Shown here piece by piece: positions 1 through 10,220 of a stretch of 64,000 nt of DNA. Numbering within the stretch: the first letter of the stretch is position 1; each line of letters starts with the position of its first letter. Source of the DNA: Clarkia xantiana subsp. parviflora (Eukaryota; Streptophyta; Magnoliopsida; Myrtales; Onagraceae); contig JAPTYO010000017.1 in assembly GCA_036873135.1 (NCBI GenBank), positions 10,726,001 to 10,790,000 of the forward strand, in the 5' to 3' direction. The notes below the pieces were generated by a model. That model was not told where the DNA came from. It was given only the letters and a program-made list of their open reading frames with translations, and did no database searches. The translations under genes were made by a program, and so were the position numbers.

Positions 1-247
1 TTGTCGACATGCATCCTTGTCGACATGTATGTACGTACATGGAAACACTTGGAAAATATTTTCTCCTTGTCGACGTGCATCCTAGTCGACATGTATGTAC
101 GTACATGGAAACACTTAGGAAATATTTTCTCCTTGTCGACGTGCATCCTTGTCGACATGTATGTACGTACATGGAGACACTTAGAAAATATTCTCCCTTT
201 GTCGACATGCATCCTCATCGACATGTTTGTACGTACATGGAAACATG
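1..247. repeat. 66-bp tandem repeat, about 3.7 copies
   Basis: Units start at 1, 67, 133 and 199 and each contains two TTGTCGACATG-like motifs and a palindromic ATGTATGTACGTACAT core. The period is a multiple of three, so translation gives a 22-residue repeat, but nothing supports a protein here. The array may continue left of the window. Confidence 0.9.
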
Positions 248-1762
248 ATACGCGCGTTAACATTGATACGCGCATTGATGTTGAAGAGGTTGCCCCCCTT
301 GCTCGATGCTTGTTACTTGCTGCACGAAGACTAATAAGTCTTGTATGGGGCGTTTGTTGCATAAGCGCTTGAATAAGTGTTGGTGCGTGCTTGCACATTG
401 ACTGGATTGTTGATAGCACTTTCCAGGATATCGTTGGCTTGCAGTTTCTGTTCTTAGCATAATTCTTTGAAGATCCGACGCAGGGGCGCGTTCCTCGAGC
501 GATCCTTAGTTCTTTATGCTGAGCATGACCGTGCTAACTCTTTCTTGTGATAAGAGAGATAGAGTTGAGGGTTGTGTAGTGGCGTATTCTGCCCCCCCGG
601 TCGAGGGACCGGCCCAAGGAGGAGCGTTACTCCTACTGAGGTAAGTGTTTGTTGATAATTCTTTGTTCATGCTTTTGCTTGCATGACATTTCGTCACCTG
701 GACATTGTTAAGTGTTGTGATCGCCCCTCTTGGCTAGACTCCAAGGCATGGCGGGATGGGTAGAGCATAGGATGTTGCGACTTGCACATTGTAGATTTTG
801 TTTGGAGAAGACGGTGGCAACTTCTGCTTGTTCCGCCGAGTCCTGTTAGAGATGATGGCATTCTTTAATCTGTGCCATCTTTTAGATATGTTGAACTCGT
901 TTCTGAGTCTGTTTGCCCCCCGGCTTCTATGCTTGAAGACTTGTTGTAGTTGTTCCTTAGTTGTTGCTTACGACTTGTTCGGTTTGAACTACGTCGTTTG
1001 AACCTGCTTTATACATAGTAGTTTGCATGATAACTTGTTAGTAATCTTTCATACCGTTATCACTTACTGTTTTTATTGAATGCGGATGACTAGTAACGTA
1101 GACATAGTCCCTGCGGTCGTGACCGATAGCCACTTCCTGATTGATAAGTTGAGATGTTCTCCTGATTGCCCGCCTGATGCATTATGCATATTGCCCTTCT
1201 TTCCTGAATAGTTTGCCGCTATATGTGTTGCAAACTGTCGAGTATTTTTGCGTATAGCAATATATCTCAATAAGTAGTGTGTTTGAAAAGTGTCATCTTG
1301 GCTAAGCAAGATACTAGTTTATACCGTCTCTTAGTTCCACTCTAAGGCGACGTTGTACAAGACTCGACTTGTAAATTTTATGAGTTTTAAATAGGGAGCG
1401 CACCTGCCAGCGTGTATCAACCCGCGTTGGGGAAGCATACGTAAAAACATTTTTGTTTTTGAAGAAGCATTTTGTGAACCCTAAAAAGCTTGTTGATAAA
1501 ATATTTGAGAAAATATTTTGGCATTGAATGTTATACATCCAAAAAACCGTGTTGATAAATTTTTTGGAAAGGTGTTTGATACATAAAATATTTGATAAAA
1601 TATTTGGTAAAATGTTTGAAACAATATTTGTGATACATGATTCCTGCGTCCAGGGACCACGTAACACTTTTTTTGAGAATATGAATTGTGATGCATGCTT
1701 TCTGCGTCCAGGAACCATGCAACACGGTTTGAAAATTTGTAGTACGGAATTGTCATCTTAAC
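248..1762. other. Non-coding internal DNA of element 1
   Basis: No credible gene. Open frames are short and lack recognisable motifs. The stretch 1490-1735 is AT-rich with diverged short repeats of an ATATTTGATAAAATATTTG type and two copies of a segment containing CTGCGTCCAGG (near 1645 and 1703). A poly-C-flanked GGTCGAGGGACCGG stretch lies near 600. Confidence 0.5.
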
Positions 1763-2055
1763 CAGAGGACTTTTGCCGTATAAAACGAACCCTGATGGCG
1801 TTCGTAATATGGGAATGCCGACTAGACAGAGGACATTCGCCATATAGAGTGCACCCTGAACCGGATATACGCACTTGTTATAGAGCGGGGTCGTTGTCTA
1901 AACAGAGAACTTCCGCTGTATAAAACGAACCCTGATGGCGTTCGTAATATGGGAATGCCGACTAGACAGAGGACATCCGCCATAAAGAGTGCACCCTGAA
2001 CCGGATATACCCACTTGTTATAGAGTGGGGTCGTTGTCTAAACAGAGAACTTCCG
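1763..2055. repeat. 140-bp tandem repeat, two copies plus a stub
   Basis: A unit beginning near ACCAGAGGAC (1761) recurs near AACAGAGAAC (1901), and its first 15 bases start again at 2041. The two full copies differ at only a few positions, so the duplication is recent relative to the surrounding decay. Confidence 0.85.
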
Positions 2056-2226
2056 TCACTTGAGGGGTGATCAGCCCCGTATACCCATCCTGTTCTGAAT
2101 CCAGGGAATGGCTATGAACATGAGGATTTTCCTCTAACCAGAGATGTCACAGCATGTCCTTTTTTAGAAGTGAACATGGGGCTTGTCTTTAAAAAAGAGG
2201 ATACCACAACATGCTATTTTGATAGT

Positions 2227-2395
2227 AGGCCTTGGCGTTATTCCAAGATATTTTTGTAGTAGGTCTTGGTGTTAATCCGAGACATTGCTTGTAGTTGACG
2301 CCCTGAATAGTCGCCGTTTTGATAATAGGTCTTGGTGTTAATCCGAGATACTGCTTGTAGCTGATGCCCTGAATAGTTGTCGCTTTGATAATAAA
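2227..2395. repeat. 65-bp tandem repeat, two copies plus flanking partials
   Basis: AGGTCTTGGTGTTAATCCGA occurs at 2261 and 2326; a shorter related copy begins at 2227. Related but diverged sequence (ACTTGGCGTTATTCC..., then a CATAATAATGTACCTACGA-like stretch) reappears near 2605-2690 and 3070-3145, so this part of the element has been built by repeated local duplication. Confidence 0.75.
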
Positions 2396-3332
2396 TCCGT
2401 AGGTTGTCATTGCGGTGTATAAGTTGATTGTGCACATAGCTTGATGGCTTTGTGTTGTCGGCATCTTCTAGAGATAGACGCCTATGTTATGAATGGAGAA
2501 ATAAACTCCTTGTTGGTGTAGATAACAAATATGTTGGTGTTGAATACCATAAATCCCTCCTTGCACACAATGTTTAGCTTGTATTGTTGAAGTAGATTTT
2601 TGTGCATAGGTTACTACTTGGCATCATTCCTGAGTAGTAATCGTAGTGTAACATGTACCTACGAGTAGAGTTGCTTTTGTTAGATAATCGCAATTTTTAT
2701 AAGTTTGCAAAAGTATGAAGTCATGAAATTTTCTTTTTAGTCATGCATATAATAAATAAAGTAAAGGAATTTGATACGAGGATTCCTTGTTTGTGTAGGA
2801 AACTTCCCTGATGGCGGATATGATAAGTGTAGATTATGATAGGCATATGTTAGGTAGAATTGCCGAGCACTTGTCAGCTTGGTGCCCCCCAAGTTGCTTG
2901 GCGGTTGTATCGCTGTTTCCTGATTGTTTATATTGTTTCGATTTCTAATAGTGCATGATCTGTCCTTGTGTAATACCCCCCGCCTTGTTTATTATGCGAC
3001 ATGATTTTTAGTCTTGCGCGTATAAAATGCTTGAGACTTTGTGTTGTTGACGCGAGGAAAATGTGTGTAGTTGTTACTTGGCGTTATTCCAAGGTAATAT
3101 GCGTCATAATAATGTACCTACGAAAGTAGATTTAACCTTTATTAGATATTTAGAGTTCACACGACGGATTACAAGAAAGTGTCTAGTGATCACTTCTTTT
3201 GAAAATTACTGAGGCTAATAAGCATGAGTTGTACTTAATCTTTAAAAGATTTAACATAGATATGCGAAAAAGGAGATAAGGAAGATAAAGGGATTGGTGA
3301 TGTGTTTGACGTCCTCATAGGTGATTTGTTGG
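2396..3332. other. Non-coding 3' region of element 1
   Basis: AT-rich with no gene signal. It contains two diverged copies of a roughly 80-bp segment (about 2605-2690 and 3070-3145) related to the 65-bp repeat to the left. Confidence 0.5.
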
Positions 3333-5090
3333 CTAGTTGATTCTGCCACGTGCCACATAGTTTCTTAATGCATCTAGCGTGTTGAGCTCTTCAATCTCCT
3401 CTTTTGGGGATGGACAAAAGTTGATGTCATGCCCCCAAGTTTTACTTTGATTGTGTTGTTCTTCAACATCTTTGTCAAGGAAGGCAGTTGTTGGCCCGAG
3501 TGGACGGTGAAGTTTACTTTTCGGGAGTTTGAGATTTGCTTCTTCTGCAGTCATACTCCAAAGATTGTACAACTTGTCCCCATTGGTTCCATAAGTGACG
3601 TTGTTTTTCTGGCGTTTGGCGGTAGGTGGATTATCGTCCGCCACTTCTTTTCCTTTGCCTTTTTCTGAAGACTTGACACGAGGCTTCCCTTGATGCTTAT
3701 TGCCATGGTCGATATACTTCATCATTTTTCCTTCTAAGATCAAGTTGTTTACATGAAATCTTAAGCTGACACAGCCATCTGTCTCATGGCCACATACTTC
3801 GTGATTCTCGCACCATTTGCTTTTATCTTTTCCCAATGGGCCATTGCGGAAATTAAAGGGTTTTTTCCACAGCTTGATCTCCTTCATTTCTTTCAGGATG
3901 ACAGATAATGGTGTGTTCAAAGGAACATATATGGCGAGATTGGTATCTTTGAGCCTTTGGGCATCTGACTGGGACGGCCTCTTTTGCCAGGAGACGCGTA
4001 TCTCTTTTTCAATTATTGCCTTCAGGGTTTTTGTTGTCAATCCCGTGATTGGAGTGTCATCGTCACTAGCAGGTTTTTTCGGTCCGTCCTTGTGACAGAT
4101 GTCATCATCGTCTTGGCTTGTCCTTGTGGAAGGACCTTCTCTGTGTATTTTGGATGACTCTGCTTGAGTCTTCTTTGGAGGGCTGTCGCCCCGATCGACA
4201 AATTGCTTCAATTCGCCTTTGAGGATGAAGCTGTTAATGCGGTTACGTAGGCTGACGCAGCTATCGGTCTCGTGGCCGAAGACTTCGTGGTTTTCACACC
4301 ACTTGTTCTTGTCTCTTCCCAATTGGCCTTTCCTAAAGTTGTTTGGCTCCTTCCACATATTCGCATCTTTCATCTCTCTTAATATTACGGATAGCGGGGC
4401 ATTCAAAGGAATGTAGTCAGCGATGTTTACTTCTTTTGGCTTCTCGAAACCTCCTTGAAAAGGTCGTTTTGACTGAGGCTGCCAATTTCTTCTTTGCTGA
4501 CCGCTTGAGGGTGGTTTTGCTTGATTCTGCTTTGGGAGTTGTTTCCATGCCTCTTTTTGGTGTAGTGTGTCTTGATGACTTGTGACTCGAGACTTTGTCC
4601 CTATCATCTCAGCTTGTTCGTTGATTGGATGCAAAGGAGGTAACAGGTTGACACCTTTGTACTGGAAGGCTCCTTGGTTGGATGGAGGTGGCTGAGCCGC
4701 ATATCCCTGGTTCTTTAGAGACTCGTGGAATGCGAGTAACTCTTCTAACGCCGCCATCATTGCTGGAGTAATGGTAGGCATCGGGTTTGTTCCCGTTTTT
4801 TGCTCGCTCTGCGACATTTCTGCCTGGGATTCATCTTCATGTACCTCTGGTTCGAAACTAGGTGGAGGTGCGTGATGTTTGTCTCTTGGCTCCTTGCGCT
4901 GTGCGCCGGGCACATTGTCAATTGGTATGGATGAGGCTACGGAAGTAGCACTTGGGATGTGGGAGGGTCCCGACTGGCTCCCAGCTGGAGCTTGGCCTCC
5001 TGTTCTTTTGCTTGCCGGGGACTTCGTTGGATGTCCAGGCCTTTTCCTTGTGCTTTTCACCTCTTCGGGAGGGTTGTGATCACTCGCCAT
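3333..5090 (-). CDS. Gag-like protein with duplicated zinc-knuckle modules
   Basis: 585-residue ORF starting at the ATG at 5088-5090 (MASDHN...), chosen because the open frame upstream of it runs into the LTR and primer site. Residues 1-220 are low-complexity (Pro, Gln, Ser, Lys). Two modules of about 81 residues follow (about 221-301 and 383-463), roughly 60% identical by eye, each holding a WCENHEV.GHETD.C motif, that is C-x2-H-x4-H-x4-C, followed by a helix ending in a LKGELKQFVDRG-like segment. A third, decayed module is visible at about 538-582 (GHDINFC...). The motif matches the C-terminal nucleic-acid-binding part of plant Gypsy gag proteins. I see no capsid (Retrotrans_gag) domain and no protease. 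The frame is open throughout, unlike the gag of the neighbouring element. A nucleic-acid-binding gag derivative is inferred; its function is unknown. Confidence 0.7.
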   Translation of the reverse strand: MASDHNPPEEVKSTRKRPGHPTKSPASKRTGGQAPAGSQSGPSHIPSATSVASSIPIDNVPGAQRKEPRDKHHAPPPSFEPEVHEDESQAEMSQSEQKTGTNPMPTITPAMMAALEELLAFHESLKNQGYAAQPPPSNQGAFQYKGVNLLPPLHPINEQAEMIGTKSRVTSHQDTLHQKEAWKQLPKQNQAKPPSSGQQRRNWQPQSKRPFQGGFEKPKEVNIADYIPLNAPLSVILREMKDANMWKEPNNFRKGQLGRDKNKWCENHEVFGHETDSCVSLRNRINSFILKGELKQFVDRGDSPPKKTQAESSKIHREGPSTRTSQDDDDICHKDGPKKPASDDDTPITGLTTKTLKAIIEKEIRVSWQKRPSQSDAQRLKDTNLAIYVPLNTPLSVILKEMKEIKLWKKPFNFRNGPLGKDKSKWCENHEVCGHETDGCVSLRFHVNNLILEGKMMKYIDHGNKHQGKPRVKSSEKGKGKEVADDNPPTAKRQKNNVTYGTNGDKLYNLWSMTAEEANLKLPKSKLHRPLGPTTAFLDKDVEEQHNQSKTWGHDINFCPSPKEEIEELNTLDALRNYVARGRIN

Positions 5091-5130
5091 GATTTCTGTG
5101 GTACAGTAGCTTTTTGTTCGAATCACGTAG

Positions 5131-5140
5131 ACGGCGCCAA
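5131..5140 (-). promoter_or_regulatory. Primer-binding-site-like sequence of element 1
   Basis: On the minus strand the LTR end ...CGCAACA is followed by TTGGCGCCGTC, a sequence commonly found directly after the 5' LTR in plant Gypsy elements. This fixes the LTR/internal boundary at 5140/5141. Confidence 0.65.
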
Positions 5141-5284
5141 TGTTGCGTCCGGATTGAATAAGGTCGTGAGGACGCGTCTGTGATTGTGCGGGCTGTAACC
5201 CTTCCGTCGGAGGTTGGGCCACTGACGAGTGTTCAGGCTTGCTCCCGGGTGAGGATTGTGTCTCGGATTGGCTATGATTCGGCA

Positions 5285-5363
5285 CGGATGTGACTCAGTG
5301 CGGATGTGACTCAGGGCGGATGTGACTCAGGGCGGATGTGACTCAGGGCGGATGTGACTCAGG
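5285..5363. repeat. 16-bp tandem repeat carrying TGACTCA, five copies
   Basis: GGATGTGACTCAGGGC recurs every 16 bases from 5286. Each unit contains TGACTCA, the classical GCN4/AP-1-type bZIP half-palindrome. It lies within the LTR, downstream of the predicted minus-strand TATA box, so in the transcribed leader. Confidence 0.8.
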
Positions 5364-5564
5364 CGTCGGAACCTGCACTAAGGACCAATGCTAGCACGGA
5401 GAGGGGGGGGGGATGGTGCTGGCGGAGCCCTCTCCGATGCTTAAGTCACTATAGTGGCAAAAAGGTAATTTCTAGAGAGAGAGAATTTCTAGAGAGAAGT
5501 CAAAGCTCAAAATACCAAAGTTGGGCAAATGAGAGAATGTGTGAAAATGGGTGGCCAAGACCTC

Positions 5565-5572
5565 CTATTTAT
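5565..5572 (-). promoter_or_regulatory. LTR TATA-like box (element 1)
   Basis: CTATTTAT on the plus strand reads ATAAATAG on the minus strand, about 480 bases upstream of the gag-like ATG. Confidence 0.5.
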
Positions 5573-5942
5573 GGGCTTTCTTGGGACCGGACCCGGTTTT
5601 AAAGCGGTTTGATGACCGTTCAAGATAATGCGGTAACCGTCATCCATATTGGTAATGTGCGAACTTGACTTCTTTACACGCAACGGTAATCGCGGATACG
5701 GTAGTCGCGCGATACCCGTAAGGTAATCCAGACCTCGTCGGATTTGGGCAATTCGGCGAGGTCCGGATTGCCGCGCAACCCGGACCTCCGGGTTACTGCA
5801 ACCCGGAGGTCCGGTCCGGACGCGCGTAAAGGCGCTTACGGACCGTTTTGATACCGTGGGAGGTGTTTTTTAAACCGAGGTGTAATTTTCGACACGTTTA
5901 CGAGGCCCGAAATGTAAACACGAACCCGAATTGGACATTTAT

Positions 5943-8540
5943 CCATCAAGTGATTTAGTGGATATCAGATGTTTGATGATCGACTCTTGATTTCTTCTTT
6001 ACTTAACATCTTTCAATTAGTCGACCAATCAGAGTTATTTAGTAGATATCAGATTTTTGTCGGTCGACTCTTGATTCAGAAAAAGCTTCAACACTTCAAT
6101 TAGTCAATCTATCAGAGTGATTTAGTTGATATCAGATGTTTAATGATCGACTCTTGAGTTCTTCTGCACTGCAAGTAGCTCGATCCATCTGAGTGATTTA
6201 GTGGATATTAGATGTTTGATGATCGACTCTTGAGTTCTTCTGCGTTGCAAGTAGCTCGATCCATCTGAGTGATTTAGTGGATATCAGATGTTTGATGATC
6301 GAATCTTGAGTTCTTCTTTACTTAACCTCTTTCAAGTAGTCGACCAATCTGAGTAATTTAGTAGATATCAGATTTCTGACGGTCGACTATTGATTCGGAA
6401 AAAGCTTCAACACTTAAATTAGTCGATCTATCTGAGTGATTTAGTTGATATCAGATGTTTGATGATCGACTCTTGAGTTCTTCTGCACAGCAAGTAGCTC
6501 GATCCATCTGAGTGATTTAGTGGATATCAGATGTTTGATGATCGACTCTTGAGTTCTTCTGCACTACAAGTAGCTCGATCCATCTGAGTGATTTAGTGGA
6601 TATCAGATGTTTGATGGTCGACTCTTGAGTTCTTCAGCACTACAAGTAGCTCGATCCATCTGAGTGATTTAGTGGATATTAGATGTTTGATGATCGACTC
6701 TTGAGTTCTTCTTTACTTAACCTCTTTCAAGTAGTCGACCAATCTGAGTGATTTAGTAGATATTATATTTTTGACGGTCGACTCTTGATTCAGAAAAAGC
6801 TTCAACACTTCAATTAGTCGATCCATCTGTGTGATTTAGTTGATATCAGATGTTTGATGATCGACTCTTGAGTTCTTCTGCACTGCAAGTAGCTCGATCC
6901 ATTTGAGTGATTTAGTGGATATTAGATGTTTGATGATCGACTCTTGAGTTCTTCTACACTACAAGTAGCTCGATCCATCTGAGTGATTTAGTGGATATCA
7001 GATGTTTAATGATCGACTCTTGAGTTCTTCTTTACTTAACCTCTTTCAAGTAGTCGACCAATCTGAGTGATTTCGTAGATATCAGATTTTTTACGGTCGA
7101 CTCTTGATTCAGAAAAAGCTTCAACACTTCAATTAGTCGATCCATCTGAGTGATTTAGTTGATATCAGATGTTTGATGATCGACTCTTGAGTTCTTCTGC
7201 ACTGCAAGTAGCTCGATCCATCTGAGTGATTTAGTGGATATTAGATGTTTGATGATCGACTCTTGAGTTCTTCTGCACTGCAAGTTGCTCGATCCATCTA
7301 AGTGATTTATTGGATGTTTGATGATCGAATCTTGAGTTCTTCTTTACTTAACCTCTTTCAAGTAGTCGACCAATCTGATTGATTTAGTAGATATCAGATT
7401 TTTGACGGTCGACTCTTGATTCGGAAAAAGCTTCAACACTTCAAGTAGTCGATCTATCTGAGCGATTTAGTTGATATCAGATGTTTGATGATCGACTCTT
7501 GAGTTCTTCTGCACAGCAAGTAGCTCGATCCATCTGAGTGATTTAGTGGATATCAGATGTTTGATGATCGACTCTTGAGTTCTTCTGCACTACAAGTAGC
7601 TCGATCCATCTGAGTGATTTAGTGGATATCAGATGTTTGATGATCGACTCTTGAGTTCTTCTTTACTTAACCTCTTTCAAGTAATCGACCAATCTGAGTG
7701 ATTTTGTAGATATAAGATTTTTGACGGTCGACTCTTGATTCAGAAAAAGCTTCAACACTTCAAGTAGTTGATCCATCTGAGTGATTTAATTGATATCAGA
7801 TGTTTGATGATCAACTCTTGAGTTCTTCTGCACTGCAAGTAGCTCGATCCATCTGAGCAATTTAGTGGATATCAGATGTTTGATGATCGACTCATGAGTT
7901 CTTCTGCAGTGCAAGTAGCTCGATCCATTTGAGTGATTTAGTGGATATCAGATGTTTGATGATCGACTCTTGAGTTCTTCTTTCTTAACCTCTTTCAAGT
8001 AGTCGACCAATCTGAGTGATTTAGTAGATATCAAATTTTTTACGGTCGACTCTTGATTCGGAAAAAGCTTCAACACTTCAAGTAGTTGATCCATCTGAGT
8101 GATTTAGTTGATATCAGATGTTTGATGATCGACTCTTGATTTCTTCTGCACTGCAAGTAGCTCGATCCATCTGAGTGATTTAGTTGATATCAGATGTTTG
8201 ATGATCGAATCTTGAGTTCTTCTGCACTGCAAGTAGCTCGATCCATTGAGTGATTTAGTGGATATCAGATGTTTGATGATCGACTCTTGAGTTCTTCTGC
8301 ACTGCAAGTAGCTGGATCCATCTGAGTGACTTAGTGGATATCAGATGTTTGATGATCGACTCTTGAGTTCTTCTTTACTTTACATCTTTCAAGTAGTCGA
8401 CCAATCTGAGTGATTTAGTAGATATCAGATTTTTTACGGTCGACTCTTGATTCGGAAAAAGCTTCAACACTTCAAGTAGTCGATCCATCTGAGTGATTTA
8501 GTTGATATCATATGTTTTATGATCGACTCTTGATTTTTCG
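5943..8540. repeat. Satellite array with higher-order structure (76/83/84-bp monomers)
   Basis: About 33 monomers share the first half AGTGATTTAGTGGATATCAG...GATCGACTCTTGA and differ in the second half. Type A (76 bp) ends TTCTGCACTGCAAGTAGC...; type B (84 bp) has TTTACTTAACCTCTTTCAAG; type C (83 bp) has CGGAAAAAGCTTCAACAC. The order is mainly B-C-A-A, a 319-bp unit (B starts near 5950, 6269, 6663, 6982, 7301), sometimes with one extra A (6269 to 6663). One B near 7301 has an internal deletion. The last monomer breaks off near 8540. The array takes the place where pol would be expected in the host element. Confidence 0.92.
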
Positions 8541-8689
8541 AGTGCTGGTGGCGCCTTAAAAGAAGAGATCAGATATCTTGGAATAAAGAAGGACCTTAAA
8601 AAGGTTTATATTCCTTCATCCTTCCTGAGTCTTATACAAAAAGCATCATAAAACAAACATTATCCTTAAAGATAAACATAAATATTTTC

Positions 8690-10163
8690 TTAATGAGGCG
8701 TTGTTTCTATGATTTCTCTTTGGTTACGGCGTCGCATCGAACTGACATAACATCGTCGGGACGCAGTTTGATCACCTCTTACTTCCCCTATCCCATGTGG
8801 CATCGGGAATCTCATTACTTGATGAGCAGTTGATGGGATTGTCCGGTGAGGGTTGAGTGTCGTCATTCCGATAATAGCATTATATGCTGAGGCGGCGTCG
8901 ACGACAACGAAGAGTACATCAATTGTTAGAGTCGTCTTCTCCTTTCCTAAGATCACTGGAAGCTTGAAAGCTCCCATCGGATAGGTAGTTCTTCCTACTA
9001 ACCCTATGAGAGGAAAGTCGACCTTCAAGAGATCCCTCCTAGCCAATCCTAAACTTTGGAAAGCTTAATAGAAGAGTATATCTGCCGAGCTCCCACTGTC
9101 GATAAGTATCCTTTTTACTTCGTATTTCGCCAGAGTGGCGGTGATAACCAAAGCGTCATCATGAGGTTGAGTAACCATCATGAGATCGTCAGTGGTGAAA
9201 CTTATAGTTATGGGATCAATTTCCTCGGGCGCCTTCCCTTTATCCCCATCTCATGTGATCTGGGTAGCATAGACTTCTCGAGCAGTACTGGTTTCTCCTC
9301 CCGACGCGAATCCTCCAGCGATGACATTAATCGTCCCTCTTTTCATGGCGGGGTTATTATGAGGGGGAGATTGAGAACTTCTTCGAGGGCTCCGAATTCG
9401 TTTCCTCGGATCTTTAAAAGGTTTGTCGACGAACTTCAACAACTTGCCTCTTCGGATCAAAGCCTCGATGTCATGCTTTAAGGCAACACATTCATTAGTT
9501 TTCGTGCCCCTAAACACGATGATAGCGACAATACTCGTTCGTCTAGGATCCCATTGGGCCTTTTCTAATTGGGGGAGGATCATCCAACCTAAGTTTCTCC
9601 ATCTCTTGAAGCACACCAGATATATTATGTGTGAGAGGAGTAAACTTTCCTGGATAAGGCTTTGGATTTCTCATTCCTGGACGATTCCCATGTCGGAAGT
9701 TCCCTTCTCGTCTTTCTTCCTTCTTTGGGGGTCGAAAGCAGAGCCTTCTTCAAATCTTAATGGCACAGTCTGCCTCTTGACTTCTTGGAGCGATCTCTCC
9801 AAATCTATATACTTTTTTACTTTGATGGCGAGAGCATCAATCTTTCGTACCGGCTTCATCACCATAATATATTTTAGAGCCTGGCTCTGAGCCCTAAGAC
9901 CTCTCCAGAAGGTCCTGATCAACTCGCCATCAGTGGCATCTTCATTTAACTTCTGGAGTATTTTGTGGTATCTAGTATAATAATTGGCTAAGGTTTCATC
10001 AGGACCTTGCTCAATTTTATCTAGAAAGTCCATACTCTTAAGGCGTTGTCTCTGGCCTATGTGGCACTCTATGAATTAACGGCAGGTCTTCTCTCGGAGT
10101 TGCTTTTGAGGTGGTGGGATCTGCTTGGTTGTTTCCCATTTCTTCCACCACGGGGTTTGACAT
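8690..10163 (-). pseudogene. Gypsy gag-protease polyprotein, decayed
   Basis: The start is placed at the ATG at 10161-10163 (MSNPVVEEM), just inside the primer site. Reading through several frames: a capsid-type Retrotrans_gag stretch (QGPDETLANYYTRYHKIL, in 9671-10033), a gag C-terminal segment (ALKHDIEALIRRGKLLKFVD, in 9251-9616), the INVIAGGFASGG linker, then a retropepsin with the DSGSS active-site motif near 9085-9100 and flap/core segments YPMGAFKLPV and SAYNAIIG (8690-9046). Frameshifts separate the pieces, and a TAA lies shortly after DSGSS. Nothing recognisable as reverse transcriptase follows. The family assignment is firm from these motifs. Confidence 0.85.
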
Positions 10164-10220
10164 CTTGCTCTTTTCGAAGGCCGTGACTTTTTGATCAAGG
10201 TTCCCACAGATGGTGCCAAA

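Larger units (their letters stand above)
1..5937 (-). mobile_element. Non-autonomous Gypsy-type LTR element 1 (partial, 3' end outside window)
   Basis: Read on the minus strand, this runs from a 5' LTR (5141-5937) through a primer-binding-like site to a gag-like ORF (3333-5090), then about 3.3 kb of non-coding DNA with several unrelated tandem arrays. No protease, reverse transcriptase, RNase H or integrase motif is visible, so it would need enzymes supplied in trans. Small tandem arrays in the 3' part are a known habit of plant Gypsy elements. The 3' LTR would lie left of position 1. The right end abuts a satellite that belongs to the next element, which suggests insertion into it. The boundary at 5937 is inferred from TGT...ACA-type ends and has not been tested by alignment with the other LTR. 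Confidence 0.65.
5141..5937 (-). repeat. 5' LTR of element 1
   Basis: The left end TGTTGCGTCC is set by the adjacent primer-binding-like site. The right end ...TTGGACA at 5937 is the best TG...CA-compatible end before the satellite starts; the resulting length (797 bp) is close to the 807 bp of the neighbouring LTR. A minus-strand TATA-like box (ATAAATAG) lies at 5565-5572. The segment 5700-5850 is rich in CCGGACCTCCGGG-type inverted repeats. Confidence 0.6.

Noticed and set aside
1..372. ORF with 22-residue repeats at the left edge
   Set aside because: It is a by-product of a 66-bp tandem repeat whose period is divisible by three; no start context and no known motif.
8104..8307. Minus-strand ORF inside the satellite
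   Set aside because: Repeats of satellite monomers only; the same frame is broken in neighbouring monomers.
5943..8540. CRISPR-like regular spacing
   Set aside because: Adjacent full monomers with no unique spacers, in eukaryotic repeat DNA.
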